Below, piece by piece: positions 8,920-21,260 of a stretch of DNA of 64,000 nucleotides. Numbering within the stretch: the first letter of the stretch is position 1; every line of letters starts with the position of its first letter. Made by a program: the position numbers and the translations under genes. The notes below the pieces were generated by a model. It was not told the DNA's origin. It did no database searches and saw only the letters and a list, made by a program, of their open reading frames with translations. The stretch is from the NCBI GenBank assembly GCA_903913215.1, contig CAIWKE010000012.1, forward strand, positions 1 to 64,000, in the 5' to 3' direction. This DNA is from an uncultured Holophagaceae bacterium. Lineage in GTDB: Bacteria > Acidobacteriota > Holophagae > Holophagales > Holophagaceae.

Positions 8920-10248
8920 CTACCTGAGATCTGGCGTCTGTCCATCCCAAAGGCGCAGGGGCTCGGTGCGGGAGGCTGGGTAGGGGCTGCCGCTGAGCCG
9001 AGTGGCGAGCTCATGCATGAGGAGCCGGGCGGTGGTGAGTTTGCCGCCCAGCACCAGGTGGAGGTTGGTCAGGCGCGGGTGCGGCTCCAGGATGGCCTCG
9101 CGGCTGAGGTGGGTGGTGCTGCCTCCAGCGGCCACCAGGGGACGCACACCCAGTTCCTCGGCACGGATGGGCAGGCTCCGCCAGGGGATGGCCGGGAGAT
9201 TCTGCTCCAGGGCCTGGAACAGTTCCTCACGCTCAGCCGCCACGATGGGCACCCAGCCATCTTCCACCTCACGCTCGGTGGTGCCCACCTGGAGCAGTCC
9301 GTCCCGTGGGATGACGAAGAGGATTCGCCCCTGGGGCCGCCGGATGGCCCAGGGGCGCTCGCAACCTGGCACGGCGTCGAACCAGACATGGATCCCCGCG
9401 GAGAGGCGCAGCCGCTTGCGGGTCTCTCCCAGCCAGCGGGTCAGGAAGCCGTCGGTCCAGGGACCGAGCGCGAAGACCCAGCGCTTGGCGACAACCAGCC
9501 GTGAAACGCCATCGCGGCGGTCCCGCAGGCGCATTGCCTTCAGCTGGCCCGCGCCCTCCTCCAGGCCCTCGACCTCGTGGAAGTCCAGCAGGGCCGCCTT
9601 GCTGGAGGCGGCCAGATCCTTCGTAAGCTCCCGGTCCCAGGTCATGAGGTCTGCATAGGCCGTGGCGCCCCGGAAAGGGGCCTGGACACTGCGCGGATCC
9701 GCTCGGAACACTTCCGCCGGCACGTGGCCCAGACGCAGCGCCGGGGGCCAACCCGGGCGCTCCGAGCCCCAGTGGTCGTAAAGGCCGATGCCGAAGCGAT
9801 GGGTCAGGCCCTCCAGGACGTTGCCATGGGGCATCCAGAAGGCCTCCCAGCGGCAGCGTCGGGGCGCGATGTGGGCCCAGGTGGCGCGCTCCACCAGGCC
9901 CTCCCGCATCTGCCGGATGTCCCCGGTCAGCAGGTAGCGGATGCCGCCGTGCAGGAGTTGGCTGGACCACTGGCTGGTGCCGCCACCCACCTCGCCCCGG
10001 TCCACCAAGGCGCAAGAAAGGCCCCGCAGGCCCAGTTCCCGGGCCAGGGCGGCGCCGTGGATGCCGGCCCCGAGGATGCCAACCTCCACATCGAGGGTCT
10101 GGGGCTGGGTGCAGAGGCCCGTGGGCGGGGCGGGCCAAGCGGGTTCAGGCAAGGGATCCTCCGGGCCCAGTGTGCCCGAGCTAGGTGAATTCCGCCCTGC
10201 CCCTTGTGTGGGGCGCCGTTCACAGGAACCATGGAAGCCATTCCCCAA
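8920..10248 (-). CDS. FAD-dependent glycerol-3-phosphate dehydrogenase family protein
   Basis: VEVGILGAGIHGAALARELGLRGLSCALVDRGEVGGGTSQWSSQLLHGGIRYL, typical of the GlpD/DAO fold. True start is probably downstream of the ORF start. Confidence 0.8.
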   Translation of the reverse strand: MGNGFHGSCERRPTQGAGRNSPSSGTLGPEDPLPEPAWPAPPTGLCTQPQTLDVEVGILGAGIHGAALARELGLRGLSCALVDRGEVGGGTSQWSSQLLHGGIRYLLTGDIRQMREGLVERATWAHIAPRRCRWEAFWMPHGNVLEGLTHRFGIGLYDHWGSERPGWPPALRLGHVPAEVFRADPRSVQAPFRGATAYADLMTWDRELTKDLAASSKAALLDFHEVEGLEEGAGQLKAMRLRDRRDGVSRLVVAKRWVFALGPWTDGFLTRWLGETRKRLRLSAGIHVWFDAVPGCERPWAIRRPQGRILFVIPRDGLLQVGTTEREVEDGWVPIVAAEREELFQALEQNLPAIPWRSLPIRAEELGVRPLVAAGGSTTHLSREAILEPHPRLTNLHLVLGGKLTTARLLMHELATRLSGSPYPASRTEPLRLWDGQTPDLR

Positions 10249-10262
10249 CCCTGGAGCCGTCC

Positions 10263-11489
10263 ATGAAGCAGCATTCCTGGAGAGACATCATCAACCTCAC
10301 GGTCATCGTCGGGGCCCTGGGCTACTTCGTGGACATCTTCGACCTGATCCTCTTTCCCATCATCCGCACCCAGAGCCTGACGGCCCTGGGCGTGCCGCCG
10401 GACCAGATCCTGCCGACCTTCCTGCACCTCTTCAACTACCAGATGACCGGCATGCTGGTGGGCGGGCTGTTCTGGGGCATCCTGGGCGACAAGAAGGGCC
10501 GCATGTCCGTGCTCTTCGGCAGCATCACCCTGTATTCCCTGGCCAACATCGCCAACGGCTTCGCCACGACCATCCCCGCCTACGCGGCGCTGCGCTTCAT
10601 CGCCGGTGTGGGCCTCTCGGGCGAACTGGGCGCCGCCATCACCCTCGTGAGCGAGGTCCTCCCCAAGGAGGTGCGCAGCTACGGCACCGCCGTCGTGGCG
10701 AGTGTGGGCATTACCGGGGCCCTGGTGGCGAACTTTGTGGGCAAGGTCATGCCCTGGAACTGGGCCTTCATCACCGGCGGCATCCTCGGCTTGCTCCTGC
10801 TGGTCCTGCGCATCAAGGTGACGGACTCGGGCATGTTCATGGACATGCAGCACTCGGCCGTCACCAAGGGCAACTTCCTCAGCCTGTTCAACAATTGGGG
10901 GCGCTTCTCGCGGTACCTGCGCAGCATCCTCATCGGCGTGCCCATCTGGTACGTGGTGGCCATTCTCGTCTCCTCCTCCCCAGAGTTGGCCAAGGGCCTG
11001 GGGGTGGTGGGCAAAGTGAACTCCGGAGACGCCGTGGCCTGCTGCTACCTGGGCCTCGCCATCGGTGACCTCAGCTCGGGGGTCATCAGCCAGTGGATCG
11101 CCAGCCGCATCCGCACGGTGCTGCTGTTCCAGGGCTTCACCCTCGTGATGGTGCTGGTCACCCTGTTCTCCCGGGGCGCCTCCGCGCAGACCTACTACCT
11201 GTTCTGCGTGGCCCTGGGCTTCGCCGCAGGCTACTGGGCGGTCTTCGTCACCATCGCCAGCGAGCAGTTCGGCACCAACCTGCGCGCCACGGTGACGGTC
11301 ACGGTACCCAACTTCGTGCGGGGGGCCGTGGTGCCCATCTCCCTAGGCTTCCTGGCCCTCAAGGCCCACTGGGGCATCGTGAACTCGGCCCTCTTCATCG
11401 GCCTCTGCTGCCTCGCCGTGGCGGCCCTCAGTCTCTGGGGCATGGAGGAGACCCACGCCAAGGATCTGGACTTCCTCGAAGTGGATTGA
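10263..11489 (+). CDS. MFS transporter
   Basis: About 12 hydrophobic segments, GGLFWGILGDKKGRMSVLFGS MFS loop 2-3 motif, RFIAGVGLSGELGAAITLVSE. Confidence 0.88.
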   Translation: MKQHSWRDIINLTVIVGALGYFVDIFDLILFPIIRTQSLTALGVPPDQILPTFLHLFNYQMTGMLVGGLFWGILGDKKGRMSVLFGSITLYSLANIANGFATTIPAYAALRFIAGVGLSGELGAAITLVSEVLPKEVRSYGTAVVASVGITGALVANFVGKVMPWNWAFITGGILGLLLLVLRIKVTDSGMFMDMQHSAVTKGNFLSLFNNWGRFSRYLRSILIGVPIWYVVAILVSSSPELAKGLGVVGKVNSGDAVACCYLGLAIGDLSSGVISQWIASRIRTVLLFQGFTLVMVLVTLFSRGASAQTYYLFCVALGFAAGYWAVFVTIASEQFGTNLRATVTVTVPNFVRGAVVPISLGFLALKAHWGIVNSALFIGLCCLAVAALSLWGMEETHAKDLDFLEVD

Positions 11490-11493
11490 GGCC

Positions 11494-12225
11494 TCAGTAC
11501 ACGGCGTCCGCGCCGCCATCAATCGGGATGACGGTCCCGGTCAGCCAGCCACTTTCGTCACCCAGCAGGAAGGCGGCGAGGGCGGTGATATCGGCCTCTG
11601 TGCCCAGGCGTTGCAGGGGGTTCACAGCCGCGAGCCGGACCAGATCGCCACCCGGATCTGCGCTGGTCGCCAGGCGCGCGTCCACCATGGGCGTGTGCAC
11701 TGGACCGGGGGCGATGGCGTTGCAGCGAATCTGGCGCGGCGCCCACTCCAGGGCCAGCACCTTGGCCAGCATGTGCAGCCCGGCCTTGGCCACGCTGTAG
11801 GCCGCGCTATCGGGGATGGCGCGCAGGGCGATGTTGGAGCCCACCAGGACCACGCTGGCGCCGGGGTTCAAGTGGGAGTCCAGGTGGTGGGCCAGGGACC
11901 AGGGGCCGCGCAGGTTGGCGGCGATCATGGCGTCGAAGGCGGAGATGGGCGTCGAGGCCACGGAGCCTGGGATCAGGCTGCCTGCACTCAGGAAGAGGCC
12001 ATCCAGGGTCGGGCAGTCTGCGGCGAAGTGGGCCACGGCCTCATCGTCTGTGTGATCCAGGGCCACATGGAAGGCTTCCTCCACCGTCTCCTGCAGGGCT
12101 TCCAGGCGCCGGCCCACCAGGACCATTTCCGCCCCACGGGACCGCAGCAGGCGGGCCGTGGCCCGTCCGAGGCCGCTACCGGCCCCGGTGATGAGGATCC
12201 TCCTGCCAGCGAAGGTTCCGCTCAT
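11494..12225 (-). CDS. SDR family oxidoreductase
   Basis: MSGTFAGRRILITGAGSGLGRATARLL (TGxxxGxG), YSVAKAG active-site motif, IDGG C-terminus. Confidence 0.9.
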   Translation of the reverse strand: MSGTFAGRRILITGAGSGLGRATARLLRSRGAEMVLVGRRLEALQETVEEAFHVALDHTDDEAVAHFAADCPTLDGLFLSAGSLIPGSVASTPISAFDAMIAANLRGPWSLAHHLDSHLNPGASVVLVGSNIALRAIPDSAAYSVAKAGLHMLAKVLALEWAPRQIRCNAIAPGPVHTPMVDARLATSADPGGDLVRLAAVNPLQRLGTEADITALAAFLLGDESGWLTGTVIPIDGGADAVY

Positions 12226-12247
12226 CAACGTCACCCGCAGGCCGGGG

Positions 12248-12673
12248 TCATGCCTGGGCTGGCGGGTGGGTCGCCGCCCACCGGATAAGGTAGTGGGCCA
12301 TCTGCCGATCCACGCCATTGATGTGCAGCACCAGCCATTCGGTGATGAACTCCAGCACTTCGTCGGTAATACAGGTGGGGTCTGTCTCAAACTGCTTGAG
12401 CATGGCCCCGACCTTGGCGGTCATGTCGGCGTGGATTTGCCGATGCTGATCCAGCCCTGGGTATTGGGAGGCGACCATCTCCGCCTCCTCCGCCTGGAAG
12501 TGCTCGACCACATAGTCGGCCAGGAAGTTGAGGAGACCGGGCACGGTCTGTCTGGCGTCATCCATGTGAATGGCCGACATGAGGGCATCCACCCGACGGA
12601 ACAGTTCCTGGTGCTGAGTGTCGATCAGCGGGAAGCCCGTCTCCCAGTCAGGATTCCACATCAGCAAGGTCAT
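12248..12673 (-). CDS. Bacteriohemerythrin
   Basis: MTLLMWNPDWETGFPLIDTQHQELFRRVDAL...VVEHFQAEEAEM...HRQIHADMTAKV...HINGVDRQM; hemerythrin His/Asp ligand pattern. Confidence 0.92.
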   Translation of the reverse strand: MTLLMWNPDWETGFPLIDTQHQELFRRVDALMSAIHMDDARQTVPGLLNFLADYVVEHFQAEEAEMVASQYPGLDQHRQIHADMTAKVGAMLKQFETDPTCITDEVLEFITEWLVLHINGVDRQMAHYLIRWAATHPPAQA

Positions 12674-12734
12674 GGCGCGAGTCTCCGGAGTCTCTGCTTC
12701 ACAGTTCGACAGAGTATAGGCCTATACACAAGAC

Positions 12735-13352
12735 TTAGCCTCTGGAATTGGACCCGCCCGGCACCACCACGCCTCCACTCACGGCCCAGGTGAGGGCCTG
12801 GTCCGCACTCAGATCCAGGAGCCGAACCTTCGCGGCGGGCACCATCACCACGTAGCCTGAGGTGGGATTGGGCGAGGTGGGGATGTAGACGGAGACCATC
12901 TCCTCGGTGCCTGGCAGAGCCCAGGCGCAGTCGCGACTGGCCACAAAGCCCAGGGTGTAGGAGCCCGGCTGGGGCCACTCCACCAGGACCACATCCTTGA
13001 AGCTGCTGCCAGATCCCGACTGGATGGCGCCCATGAGCTGGCGGGTGGCGCCGTAAATGGTCTTCACCACGGGGACGTGCATCATCAGGTCATCCAGCCA
13101 GACCAGCACCTGGCGACCCACGAAGTTCCCCACCAGGGCACCGACCAGCAGCAGGAGCAGCAGGGTGGTCAGGGCCGAAAAGAGGGCCAGGGCCCAGGTG
13201 GGCGGATCCGGCACGTGGATCTGGTGGGCGATGAGGGTCAGGGGCAGTCGGAAGATGTCCACCAGGGACATGAAAATGCCCTTGAGGATCCAGGCGGTCA
13301 CCACCATGGGCAGCAGGGTGAACACACCAGCGAGCAGGTACTTGCGGATCAT
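12735..13352 (-). CDS. DUF502 family membrane protein
   Basis: MIRKYLLAGVFTLLPMVVTAWILKGIF...PVVKTIYGATRQLMGAI...YIPTSPNPTSGYVVMVP. Confidence 0.88.
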   Translation of the reverse strand: MIRKYLLAGVFTLLPMVVTAWILKGIFMSLVDIFRLPLTLIAHQIHVPDPPTWALALFSALTTLLLLLLVGALVGNFVGRQVLVWLDDLMMHVPVVKTIYGATRQLMGAIQSGSGSSFKDVVLVEWPQPGSYTLGFVASRDCAWALPGTEEMVSVYIPTSPNPTSGYVVMVPAAKVRLLDLSADQALTWAVSGGVVVPGGSNSRG

Positions 13353-13996
13353 TCGGAGTCCTCGGGGCCAGTGAGATGGCCATTCTCGGCCATGATGCCT
13401 GGCCCAACCACCTTCCAGAAACCATGGAAGTAGGAAATCGCACTCCAGATGGCCAGGATCACGGCCCCCCAGAGCAGCAGCACGCCCATGCCCCAGAAGA
13501 AGCTGTAGGGCCGGTTCAGCTGGATGAAGAAGTGGAAGATCTCCCTGTGGGTCCACTCGTAGAGCCAATAGTCCAGGCGTGGGCCCAGGATCAGGCAGGA
13601 AATGGCGGCAACCTGGAAGCCCATCTTCCACTTGCCGATAGTACCAGCGGGAATGGTCAAGCCCTCCTCGCTGGCGATCCCGCGCAGGCCGGTGATGGCG
13701 AACTCCCGGGCCACTACGACGAAGGTCATCCAGGCGGGCGCGAGGTTCAGCTCCACCAGGGAGATCAGGGCCCCGGACACCAGCAGCTTGTCCGCCAGGG
13801 GGTCCAGCAGCTTGCCCAGGGTGGTCACTTGCTTCCAGCGCCGGGCCAGGTAGCCATCCAGAGCATCCGTAATGGAAGCCACCCAGAACACCACCACCCC
13901 GATCACCTCGTGATTGGTCACCTTGGTCATGAGGACGACCACCAGGATCGGCACCATGATGATGCGGGCAAGCGAGAGGAGATTGGGAAGGTTCAT
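13349..13996 (-). CDS. pgsA: CDP-diacylglycerol--glycerol-3-phosphate 3-phosphatidyltransferase
   Basis: MNLPNLLSLARIIMVPILVVVLM; CDP-alcohol phosphotransferase motif SITDALDGYLARRWKQVTTLGKLLDPLADKLL. Confidence 0.93.
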   Translation of the reverse strand: MNLPNLLSLARIIMVPILVVVLMTKVTNHEVIGVVVFWVASITDALDGYLARRWKQVTTLGKLLDPLADKLLVSGALISLVELNLAPAWMTFVVVAREFAITGLRGIASEEGLTIPAGTIGKWKMGFQVAAISCLILGPRLDYWLYEWTHREIFHFFIQLNRPYSFFWGMGVLLLWGAVILAIWSAISYFHGFWKVVGPGIMAENGHLTGPEDSE

Positions 13997-14022
13997 GCGC
14001 GGGAAGAGACTCCGCCTCCAGC

Positions 14023-14589
14023 CTACAACACGGTCACCATTCCACGTGCGAGCAGCTTCTGCCATCCCTCATCCGGGATCTGGTCGAAGCCCGGCGCCTC
14101 GAGGCCGGCATGGGCGAGGCTGGCGGCGGAGATGTGGATGGGGATGCCCCGGCCCTTCAGTCCTTCCAGGATGGCCAGGGCGCCGGGATCCTCCACCAGC
14201 TCCACGGCCTGGTGGGCCAGGCAGAGCCAGGGCAGGCCGGTCTCCAGATGGGACAGGGTCTCCAGGAGCAGGCGTCGACCCAGCGCCCGGTCGCCGGGCG
14301 CGAAGGCGCTGCGCAGCACCAGGACCGGCTTCTGGACTGGCGCGGCGGGCACCAGCACGGGCTGGGGCCGGGAGGACTGGGCCACCTGCAGTTCCCAGTG
14401 GTGTCCCTGGCGGACCGAGCGGGCCGTACGGCCCTGTTTTTCCAGGTAGCTCAGAACATTCACCCGGAGCAGCTCCTCCTCCCCCTGGATGCGAAGAGGT
14501 TCTCCGGGGTGGTCCGCCAGCAGGCCCTTCAGCTCCAGGAGGGCCTGGAAGACCGTGACATCGAGCAGTTCGAGGGTGAGGATATCCAT
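14023..14589 (-). CDS. YedF-like protein (TusA-like plus DsrE-like domains)
   Basis: MDILTLELLDVTVFQALLELKGLL...LRIQGEEELLRVNVLSYLEKQGR (TusA-like) then VLVLRSAFAPGDRALGRRLLLETLSHLE...GIPIHISAASLAHAGL (DsrE-like). Confidence 0.55.
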   Translation of the reverse strand: MDILTLELLDVTVFQALLELKGLLADHPGEPLRIQGEEELLRVNVLSYLEKQGRTARSVRQGHHWELQVAQSSRPQPVLVPAAPVQKPVLVLRSAFAPGDRALGRRLLLETLSHLETGLPWLCLAHQAVELVEDPGALAILEGLKGRGIPIHISAASLAHAGLEAPGFDQIPDEGWQKLLARGMVTVL

Positions 14590-14604
14590 GGGGGGAGCCT
14601 TCTC

Positions 14605-15549
14605 GTGCCAGTTGAACACCCGGATCCGCTGGCATTCAAGAGCTGGCTTCAGGTCGAAGCACTTTCTGCGGGATTCGGCGCCGTGGGCTTCGCCCCCTGC
14701 GGACCCTTTTCGAAGGAGGCGGAGCACTTGGAGGCCTGGTTCCAGGCGGGCCGGGGCACCCACCTGCCCTACCTGGACCCCGCCACCCTGCTGGATCCGA
14801 AAGCGGTGTTCCCCCAGGCCAGGACCGCCCTGGTGGGCTTCTTCCCCTATGCCCGGCCCGAGGCGGTGCCCGGGGCGGCCCCTGGCAGCCTGAAGCTGAG
14901 CCGCTACCTCTGGGGCCCGGACTACCACATGACCATGAAGCCCCGCCTGACCCGGCTCCTGGAGGCGGCCCAGGACCGCTGGCCGGGCCTGGAGGGCCGG
15001 GTCTGCGTGGACACGGCCCCCCTGCTGGAGCGCCAACTGGCCGTACGGGCGGGCCTGGGCTGGCAGGGCAAGCACACCCTGCTGATCATGGGCAAGCAGG
15101 GCTCCTGGGGCTTCCTGGGGGTGATACTGCTCTCCGTGGACCTGCCCGTGGATGCTCCCTTCAAGGCCGACCTGTGTGGCAACTGCAGCGCCTGCCTGGA
15201 GGCCTGCCCCTCCCAGGCCCTGAGCCCCTTCAGCCTGGATCCGGCCCGCTGCCTCACCACCTACACTGTGGAGACCGAGGCAGAGCCCCCCCCGGTGGTC
15301 GCTGCGGCCCTGGCCCGCAGCCAGTGGGCCGCGGGCTGTGACGCCTGCCAGGAGGTCTGCCCCTGGAACCGGGCGCCCCTCTGGGGAGATCCTGCTCTTT
15401 GGGGTGGTCCCAGCCCCCTCCACACCCGTCCTGCGGGAGAGCTGCCCCGCGGCGCAGCCCAGTGGCGTAAGCTCACCCGGAGGACCTCCCTGAGGCGTGT
15501 CCGGGACCGCCACTGGCGGGCCACCCTGGCCCGGATCCTGGGTTCTTGA
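14605..15549 (+). CDS. queG: Epoxyqueuosine reductase
   Basis: RAGLGWQGKHTLLI, ferredoxin clusters CGNCSACLEACPSQAL and CDACQEVCPWN. GTG start inferred at 14605. Confidence 0.9.
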   Translation: MPVEHPDPLAFKSWLQVEALSAGFGAVGFAPCGPFSKEAEHLEAWFQAGRGTHLPYLDPATLLDPKAVFPQARTALVGFFPYARPEAVPGAAPGSLKLSRYLWGPDYHMTMKPRLTRLLEAAQDRWPGLEGRVCVDTAPLLERQLAVRAGLGWQGKHTLLIMGKQGSWGFLGVILLSVDLPVDAPFKADLCGNCSACLEACPSQALSPFSLDPARCLTTYTVETEAEPPPVVAAALARSQWAAGCDACQEVCPWNRAPLWGDPALWGGPSPLHTRPAGELPRGAAQWRKLTRRTSLRRVRDRHWRATLARILGS

Positions 15550-15634
15550 GTTTTTCGTTGGAAGTGTTGGGTTTTTCCCATATAAACAAACTTCCGGCCA
15601 AAGGTGGCCGCCCCGGTTTGAGGAGTCCACTCGG

Positions 15635-17530
<1,896 letters not shown>

Positions 17531-17650
17531 GGCAGGCCCCCAACGTCCAGAAATTTCAACAATCCCTGATTTATGACAGTGGGGGATTGGCCGAAGGAGT
17601 ACCTGAGCGGGCATTCATCCTAAGCCCGCGACCTGCCTCCCCTATCTCCG

Positions 17651-20179
17651 GTGCCAATGACCGCCAGCGCTGTCCTCTCCAGGGTCAAACAAGCCCCCCT
17701 CTGGCTCAAGCTCGCCCTGCTCGCGACTCCGGTCTACATCACCTGGCTGGCCCAGTACCCGAAACGGACTCCGCTGGAGCGGGTCGGCGAGATCGGCTTC
17801 CTGGCCCTGCTCCAGGCCCTGATTGCCTGGACCCTCTGGCGGGCCTCCCGGCGCCCGGACCTGCCCCCCCGCCACGCAGGGGCCTTCCGCTGGCTGGCGG
17901 CCTCGGCCGGCTCAATCCTCGCCGCCTGCCTGCTCTTCCCCTTCACCTCCTCGGTGATCACCTTCCAGCCAAACCTGGGCCTGGTGGATATCTTCTTCCT
18001 CCTGGCCTATCCAATCGCCTTCTTGGGCCTGATCCGCTTCCCCAAGGCCGCCCCGCCCCTGCCCGGCACCTGGCGGGTGCTGCTGGACGCTGCGGTCTTC
18101 ATCGTCGGTGTGGGTGCCCCTCTCTGGGTCTTCGCCGTACACCCGGCCTTGCGGCAGTCGCTGAACCTGACCGCCATCCTCAGCGCAGCCTACCCCTGCA
18201 TGGCCTTCATCGGCTTCATGATCCTGAATGCCGCCCTCCTGCGCTCAGAGCCATTCCCCTCCCGCCCCGCCTTCTACTGCCTGCTGGCGGGCCTCGGCAC
18301 CTCCTGGGTGGCCGACCTGATCTTCGCCCTGGACCTTGCCCACTCCACGTCCGTGAGCCTCGGCTACTTGGTGAACATCAGCAACTCCCTCGCCGCCGAC
18401 ATGTGCCTGATTGGGGCTTGGCTCAGCCTGACCAGTCCCGCGGCACCCCAGCCCCGCCGTCCTTCCGCCGTCAGCCCCATCCCGGTCATCACCATCGTCT
18501 TCGTGATCCTCGGCCTATGGCCCCTGCTCTTCAACAGCGCCATGGACTACCAGGGCCTGCGGCGCGAGCTGGTGGGCGTGCTGGCCCTCATCCTGGTGCT
18601 GCTGCTACGGGAGACCCTGGCTCTGCGGGAAACCAGTCACCTGGCCGCCGAGGCCGCCACCGCCAATCTGAAGGGCCGCTTCGAGGCCCTGGTGCGCCAC
18701 TCCTCGGATCTGATCCTGGTGCTGGACCAGAGCGGCGAGCTCAGCTTCGCCAGCCCCGCCTCCCGGAAGGTCCTGGGGCTGGAGCCTGAGGCCATGCAGG
18801 GCCAGCTGCTGCGATCCTTCCTCCACACCGAGGACCTGGCCCCAGCCGCCAGCTTCCTCAGCGACCTGCTCCATAGCACCCACACCCTCATCCACCAGTG
18901 CCGCCTTCGCCATGCTGATGACAGCTGGCGCCTGCTGGAGATCTCCGGCTCCAACCTGCTGGACGATCCCACCGTGCACGGCATGGTGCTCAATGCCCGG
19001 GACATCTCTGAGCGACACCGCCTGGAGGACCAGCTGCGCGAGGCCCAGAAGATGGAGGCGGTGGGTCGTCTGGCCGGGGGCGTCGCCCACGACTTCAACA
19101 ACCTCCTCAGCGCCATCCTCGGCAACGCCGAGCTGGCTGAGACCTCTCTGCCCGAGGGCCACCCCGCGGGACGGGACCTGCGGCGCATCCACGGCGCCGC
19201 CACCCGGGGTGCGGCCCTCACGGGGCGCCTGCTGGCCTTCTGTCGTCGCGATTCCCCGGAATCCAAGACCATCGACCTGCGCCAGCTCATCAAGGGCGTC
19301 ACCCCCCTCCTGGAGGGATTGCTGGGCGAGCGCATCCGCCTGGTCTTCGACATCGAGCGCCAGGTCTGGCCCATCACCATCGACCCCAATGAACTGGAGC
19401 AGGCCCTGCTGAACATGGCCGCGAATGCTCGGGATGCCATGACCGACGGTGGGCGCTTCACCATCAAGCTCCAGAACATGCAGATCCCCGAGGCAATTCT
19501 GACCCCCTACCTGCCCATCGCGGCAGGGGACTCAGTGGTGCTGGATGTCTCCGATTCCGGCACGGGCATGGAGGAGTCCACCCTCAGCCACCTCTTCGAG
19601 CCCTTCTTCACCACCAAGAGCCGGGGCCGCGGCACGGGCTTGGGACTGGCCTCAGTCTATGGTCTGGTGAAGGCCTCCAACGGCGGTATCGACGTCCACA
19701 CTCGCCTGGGCGAGGGCACCACCATCCGCCTAGTCTTCCCCCGCTCCGTCCTGGCCGTGGACGAACCGGAAGTCTCCGGGGCCAACCCCATTCGTGGCTT
19801 CGAGACCATCCTGCTGGTGGAGGACGACCCCGCCGTACGGGAGGCCACCCAGCGCAGCCTCACGGGCAATGGCTACGTGGTGCTGGCAGCCCAGGACGCG
19901 GCTGAGGCCCGGGCCCTCTTCAAGAGCCATCCGGGCGACGTACACCTGTTGCTGACGGACGTCATCATGCCCGGCGACAGCGGCCCGGTGCTGGCCGCTG
20001 AACTGGTGAAGGCCAACCCCAACCTGCGGGTGCTCTACATCTCCGGCTATACCGCCGATGAGCTGGGCCCCCACGGCCTGGCCCGCCCGGACGCCCCCCT
20101 GCTGCGCAAGCCCTTCACCGTGGGCCAGCTCACCCGCTACCTCAGGGCCGTACTCGCCGGAGCGCCCGGACGGATCTGA
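17651..20179 (+). CDS. Hybrid sensor histidine kinase (multi-TM, PAS, HisKA, HATPase, REC)
   Basis: N-terminal hydrophobic helices, PAS region, [21 protein letters not shown]-box, [12 protein letters not shown]-terminal [15 protein letters not shown] receiver. Confidence 0.93.
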   Translation: MPMTASAVLSRVKQAPLWLKLALLATPVYITWLAQYPKRTPLERVGEIGFLALLQALIAWTLWRASRRPDLPPRHAGAFRWLAASAGSILAACLLFPFTSSVITFQPNLGLVDIFFLLAYPIAFLGLIRFPKAAPPLPGTWRVLLDAAVFIVGVGAPLWVFAVHPALRQSLNLTAILSAAYPCMAFIGFMILNAALLRSEPFPSRPAFYCLLAGLGTSWVADLIFALDLAHSTSVSLGYLVNISNSLAADMCLIGAWLSLTSPAAPQPRRPSAVSPIPVITIVFVILGLWPLLFNSAMDYQGLRRELVGVLALILVLLLRETLALRETSHLAAEAATANLKGRFEALVRHSSDLILVLDQSGELSFASPASRKVLGLEPEAMQGQLLRSFLHTEDLAPAASFLSDLLHSTHTLIHQCRLRHADDSWRLLEISGSNLLDDPTVHGMVLNARDISERHRLEDQLREAQKMEAVGRLAGGVAHDFNNLLSAILGNAELAETSLPEGHPAGRDLRRIHGAATRGAALTGRLLAFCRRDSPESKTIDLRQLIKGVTPLLEGLLGERIRLVFDIERQVWPITIDPNELEQALLNMAANARDAMTDGGRFTIKLQNMQIPEAILTPYLPIAAGDSVVLDVSDSGTGMEESTLSHLFEPFFTTKSRGRGTGLGLASVYGLVKASNGGIDVHTRLGEGTTIRLVFPRSVLAVDEPEVSGANPIRGFETILLVEDDPAVREATQRSLTGNGYVVLAAQDAAEARALFKSHPGDVHLLLTDVIMPGDSGPVLAAELVKANPNLRVLYISGYTADELGPHGLARPDAPLLRKPFTVGQLTRYLRAVLAGAPGRI

Positions 20180-20185
20180 GGTGAC

Positions 20186-20665
20186 TCAGCTCCACCGGCC
20201 CAGCGGCTTCTGCTTCCAGAGCCAGATGATGTAGTCCACGTTCGCAGCCTTGGCGCCCAGGGCCTTGAGCCGGGTCATGTTCTGGCCCCGGTGGTGCTGG
20301 CTGTGCATGCAGACCTGGAGCAGAGCGTCCGTGACCGAGACCACACAGGGCGGTTCCGGGAACCAGGGCACCCTCACCTTGCGGGCCAGGGCGGTCTCGT
20401 CCAGACCCCTGCTCAGGGCCAGGAAGACCTCGTGGTTGGCCAGGCAGCGCTGCTGCAAGGCCTGGAAGCTGGGTGGGGGATGGTCGGCCAGGTCCGGCTC
20501 CTGGCCCTTCAGGAGCTGGAGGAAGGCACCCTGAACCCCGACCAGGTGGTCAGTGCGAGTGCGGAGTTCCCTGTCCTCCTGGTGCCCAGAGCCTGCCCAG
20601 GCGTGAAAGAACATGGCGTCGGCCCAGCTCTGGTGGCCGAGCAGGTCGTTCAGGGAACCGTGCAT
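20186..20665 (-). CDS. DinB family protein
   Basis: LLGHQSWADAMFF...LLQVCMHSQHHRGQNMTRLKALG; DinB metal-binding His pattern. Confidence 0.82.
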   Translation of the reverse strand: MHGSLNDLLGHQSWADAMFFHAWAGSGHQEDRELRTRTDHLVGVQGAFLQLLKGQEPDLADHPPPSFQALQQRCLANHEVFLALSRGLDETALARKVRVPWFPEPPCVVSVTDALLQVCMHSQHHRGQNMTRLKALGAKAANVDYIIWLWKQKPLGRWS

Positions 20666-20802
20666 GGTGCCTCCCTTGCTGACGGCGAAACTCTGAGGCG
20701 AATTCTATCCAGAGACCCTGGCAGCACAAGGAAAGATGCCTCGCTTGGCCTCCCTGCGGCTCCCGGCTTTTCCTGGCGCCACACTGCCCTTAGGCTAGAG
20801 GC

Positions 20803-21153
20803 GTGCTTGACCTGCTGTTTCTCCCCGCCTTCCTGCTCGTGGCCTTCGCGCTGCGGGCCGTGCGCCAAGGTGCCCACCGCCGGCATGGCTACCTGATGAC
20901 CGCCGCGCTCACGGTGGTGGTCCTCAGGCTCATCCTGCATCCCCGTACCCTCCAGCCACACCAGCTGACGGCCTGGGGCGCAGCCCTGGCCTGCGCTGCC
21001 CTCACCCTCTTCCTGGGCCACCGGGCCCTCGCCTGGCGCGAGGCCCGCAGTCAGCAGGGCCACCTGCCCCGCTTCCACCGGACTGCCGGGCTGCTCACCC
21101 TCGTCGGCCTGACCCTGACCCTGGGCTACTGGTTGCTGCGGGCCCGAGGCTGA
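20803..21153 (+). CDS. Small integral membrane protein
   Basis: 116 aa, four hydrophobic segments; non-ATG start. Confidence 0.65.
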   Translation: MLDLLFLPAFLLVAFALRAVRQGAHRRHGYLMTAALTVVVLRLILHPRTLQPHQLTAWGAALACAALTLFLGHRALAWREARSQQGHLPRFHRTAGLLTLVGLTLTLGYWLLRARG

Positions 21154-21260
21154 GGGCGAAGCGTGTTTGGATCTTTAGGATTCACCACAGATAAACGGGG
21201 ACAGGGATTCCCGCCACCATTGACTTCGCGCCCTTTCGCGTCTTTCGCAGTTTCAATTTT